Shown here: one piece after another, positions 5,077 through 6,977 of the stretch
Layout of the letters: each line of letters begins with the position of its first letter
How positions within the stretch are numbered: the first letter of the stretch is position 1
Origin: CAXGUU01 sp964012875
GTDB taxonomy: Bacteria > Pseudomonadota > Gammaproteobacteria > Ga0077536
Assembly (NCBI GenBank): GCA_964012875.1
Contig: CAXGUU010000175.1
Location: 1 to 6,977 of the forward strand
DNA: 6,977 nt
Direction: 5' to 3'
Made by a program: the position numbers and the translations under genes
Notes under the pieces: model-generated
Told to the model about the DNA's origin: nothing
What the model saw: only the letters and a program-made list of their open reading frames with translations
The model's database searches: none

Positions 5077-6564
5077 ATGAAGCCGTCGATTTTTTCGACT
5101 TTGACCGCCAAAGCAGTCGTCGTAACGATGTTGTGTATTGTCGGACAAAGCGCGAGCGCGGCGGAAAAGGCGCTGCTGGATATCCTGCTCGGCAACGGTG
5201 TCATCACCCAGGCGCAGTATGACAGTCTGATGAAAAAGGAAAGCCTGACTAGCGCTGACATTCTGGGCACGCCTGAGGCTGCTGCCCAAGTTGAAAAGGC
5301 GGTCGACGAGAAAGTTGAAAAAGCCGTTGCCGAGGCGGTAGACAAACGCCTCGACGCTAGCATCGGCGAGAAAATTGCCAAAAAAATCGACGAAGATTTT
5401 CCGGTCAAAGCGAGTTATGGCAAGAAGGGTTTCCGCCTCGAATCCAAGGACGGCAACTGGCAAACCAACCTTCAGTGGCGCGCACAATTACGTTACACCA
5501 ATCCATTCAGTGGCGATCCCCGCCAGCTCGCCTCGTTCGATTCCGAAGACACGAGTACGTTTGAGGCACGCCGCCTACGCATGAAAATCGGCGGTCACGG
5601 CTACCGCCCCTGGCTAGGTTATTATTTCGAAGTCGATCTGCAACCAAGCCGGGATGTCGATGACAGCAGTTCTTCATCCAGCACCCGCGTCATCGATTGG
5701 CGCATCACCGCAGACAAGTGGGACTGGGCCGCATTGCGTGTCGGTCAGTGGAAAATCGATTACAACCGCGAGCGCGTCGATTCATCAGGTCGTCAGCAAT
5801 TCGTCGAGCGCTCCATCGTCAATCGAATTTTTACGATTGACCGCCAGGTCGGTGTGCAGTTGCGTGGACACCTGTTCAAGGGGACGCCGGCGGATATGCG
5901 CTACTGGGCTGGCGTCTTTACCGGTGAAGGCCGCGGCGTTAAGAACAACGATGAAAACATGATGTATATGGGCCGTCTGCAATGGAACTTCTTGGGTCGT
6001 GATCTGAAGTGGCGCCAGACCGACGTTGAGTACACCGAAAAGCCGACCGGTAGCCTGGCCTTTGCCGCGGCAACGAACAAGGGCAGCTGCACGCGCTGGT
6101 CGTCTTCCGGTTGCGGTAACCTCGATGGCTACACCCGTCCGGGCTCAGCGACGCGGGGTCAGTTCCAAGTTGACCAGATGGTGCAGGAATTCGCCTTCAA
6201 ATGGCGCGGTTTCTCCGTCCAGGAGGAGTTTCACTGGAAAACGGTGGAAGACAGCGTCGCCGGGACCAAAAACGACTTCCGCGGCGCCTATGCCCAGGCC
6301 GGGTACTTTTTCCATAACCTGTTCCCCTTCGTGCCGGCGCCGCTAGAGCTTGCGTTTCGCTACGCCTTTGTTGAGGAGCCCAACCGGTTCGACCGCGCAC
6401 AGGATAATGAGCGTGAGGAATTCACCTTGGGCGCGAACTGGTTTATCGCCGGCCACAACAACAAGTTTACGCTCGATTATTCGCACCTGACGATGGAAGA
6501 CGATGTGCTCGGTCGCGACGTTTCTGACGACCGCGTACGGTTCCAGTGGGACGTGTCGTTCTGA
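5077..6564 (+). CDS. Phosphate-selective porin O/P family (OprO/OprP-like) outer-membrane porin
   Basis: This encodes a 495-residue porin of the phosphate-selective porin O/P family: trimeric outer-membrane channels, anion-selective in the characterised members. The start ATG 5077 follows a near-perfect ribosome-binding site AGGAGGT (5064-5070) by six bases. Residues 1-28 are a signal peptide (cleavage near SASA|AEK). Residues 31-53 carry the family's N-terminal motif ('LL..L..nGvIT..QYdsLmkk'). Residues about 64-106 are a charged heptad-like stretch (VEKAVDEKVEKAVAEAVDKR) likely to form a trimeric periplasmic coiled coil. From residue about 120 the beta-barrel begins (KKGFRLESKDGNWQTNLQWR, then FEARRLRMKIGGHGYRPWLGYYFEVDL), and it ends in the typical C-terminal Phe (RFQWDVSF). 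Oddities are a run of serines after DVDD (about 194-200) and a cysteine pair (C338, C346) in a predicted external loop. The Pho box upstream supports a role in phosphate uptake. A terminator follows, so it is monocistronic. Confidence 0.92.
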   Translation: MKPSIFSTLTAKAVVVTMLCIVGQSASAAEKALLDILLGNGVITQAQYDSLMKKESLTSADILGTPEAAAQVEKAVDEKVEKAVAEAVDKRLDASIGEKIAKKIDEDFPVKASYGKKGFRLESKDGNWQTNLQWRAQLRYTNPFSGDPRQLASFDSEDTSTFEARRLRMKIGGHGYRPWLGYYFEVDLQPSRDVDDSSSSSSTRVIDWRITADKWDWAALRVGQWKIDYNRERVDSSGRQQFVERSIVNRIFTIDRQVGVQLRGHLFKGTPADMRYWAGVFTGEGRGVKNNDENMMYMGRLQWNFLGRDLKWRQTDVEYTEKPTGSLAFAAATNKGSCTRWSSSGCGNLDGYTRPGSATRGQFQVDQMVQEFAFKWRGFSVQEEFHWKTVEDSVAGTKNDFRGAYAQAGYFFHNLFPFVPAPLELAFRYAFVEEPNRFDRAQDNEREEFTLGANWFIAGHNNKFTLDYSHLTMEDDVLGRDVSDDRVRFQWDVSF

Positions 6565-6583
6565 TCGCCTGCGACTACCGACG

Positions 6584-6620
6584 GCGCCGGCCAGCTCAAC
6601 CTGGCCGGCGCTTTTTTTTT
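6584..6620 (+). terminator. Rho-independent terminator of the porin gene
   Basis: A perfect 11-bp GC-rich stem (GCGCCGGCCAG at 6584-6594 with CTGGCCGGCGC at 6601-6611) encloses the loop CTCAAC. Nine T residues follow (6612-6620). It starts 20 bases after the porin stop codon and separates it from the next gene. Confidence 0.95.
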
Positions 6621-6685
6621 ACCTGGCTGCTGGGCGTGCAGAGTTGGGTTAGCATCGGGCTTCGTATCCGGACGACGACTGACCC

Positions 6686-6977
6686 ATGCCAGAATCTACA
6701 GCCTTAAAGCCCGATACCATCAACGCGCACGTTGCCAATGTATACCCTGCGCTGGCAATGCTGGCCGGCATGCAACTTGGGGTGTTTACGGCCATCGGCG
6801 ATGACACCTGCACGGTGGAGGCCATTGCCGCTGAGCTTGATGTTTCCCCGACCAAGTTGCAGCCGCTGCTCTATGCACTGGTCAGCGGCGGGCTGTTGGA
6901 GGTGCGCGAAGGCCGGTTTTCGAACACAGCTGAGAGCGCGGAATTCCTGATCAAGGGCCGTCCCCGATACATCGGCG
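6686..6977 (+). CDS. O-methyltransferase-like protein, N-terminal dimerisation domain (partial)
   Basis: An ATG at 6686 opens a frame that stays open to the right edge (97 codons), so the catalytic part is missing. The visible part is a helical/winged-helix domain. Residues about 12-37 are INAHVANVYPALAM followed by GMQLGVFTAIG; then VEAIAAELDVSPTKLQPLLYALVSGG, then LLEVREGRFSNTAESAEFL and KGRPRYIG. This is the pattern of the dimerisation domain in SAM-dependent O-methyltransferases of the plant-like/hydroxyneurosporene type ('G.fdaL....t.eelA..lg.....l..lL..L...GlL....g.f.nT..s..fL..g.p.y.g'). The SAM-binding motif would lie beyond the window. The ribosome-binding site is weak (GGAC around 6670), so the start is likely but not certain. 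It is separated from the porin by a strong terminator and should have its own promoter, which I cannot identify. Confidence 0.75.
   Translation, partial: MPESTALKPDTINAHVANVYPALAMLAGMQLGVFTAIGDDTCTVEAIAAELDVSPTKLQPLLYALVSGGLLEVREGRFSNTAESAEFLIKGRPRYIG

Overview
The window looks like chromosomal DNA from a Gram-negative proteobacterium, most likely a (marine-type) gammaproteobacterium. The evidence is indirect: moderately high GC, two outer-membrane porin families (TorF-type putative porin and phosphate-selective porin O/P), Sec signal peptides, Shine-Dalgarno sites and a Pho-box-like site. I cannot name a genus. No rRNA, tRNA, CRISPR array, insertion sequence or phage gene is visible.

Layout. 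(1) 1-227, minus strand: the start of an exported protein that runs off the left edge, perhaps a beta-propeller. (2) 228-615: a long intergenic stretch with an AT-rich palindrome. (3) 616-1356, plus: a TorF-family putative porin, ending in a hairpin terminator (1372-1411) that can work in both directions and is shared with the convergent gene. (4) 1456-1839, minus: a small Ala-rich exported protein of unknown function with a TTG start. (5) 1918-1971: an 11-2-11 inverted repeat abutting a promoter with a perfect TATAAT -10. (6) 2050-3051 to 4720, plus: a three-gene cluster made of an ArsR-family regulator, a beta-carbonic anhydrase and a BicA-like SulP anion (probably Na+/bicarbonate) transporter. 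(7) 4721-5076: an intergenic region with inverted repeats and a Pho-box-like site. (8) 5077-6564, plus: a phosphate-selective porin O/P-family porin with a strong terminator at 6584-6620. (9) 6686 to the right edge, plus: the N-terminal dimerisation/winged-helix part of an O-methyltransferase-like protein.

How the genes work together. The centre is best read as an inorganic-carbon supply operon. The SulP protein would import bicarbonate, the carbonic anhydrase would equilibrate bicarbonate and CO2 in the cytoplasm, and the ArsR protein would control the unit through the inverted repeat upstream. The regulator has no cysteine, so it is unlikely to be a classical thiol-based metal or persulfide sensor. 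Its inducer is unknown.

The most unusual point is at the start of the regulator gene. A well-placed ATG at 2002, with a GGTGA ribosome-binding site, opens the natural ArsR N-terminus in frame, but an in-frame TAG at 2029-2031 interrupts it after nine codons. The rest of the protein can be made only from the TTG at 2050 (losing most of helix 1), by read-through, or not at all. The following porin appears to be a separate, phosphate-regulated unit.
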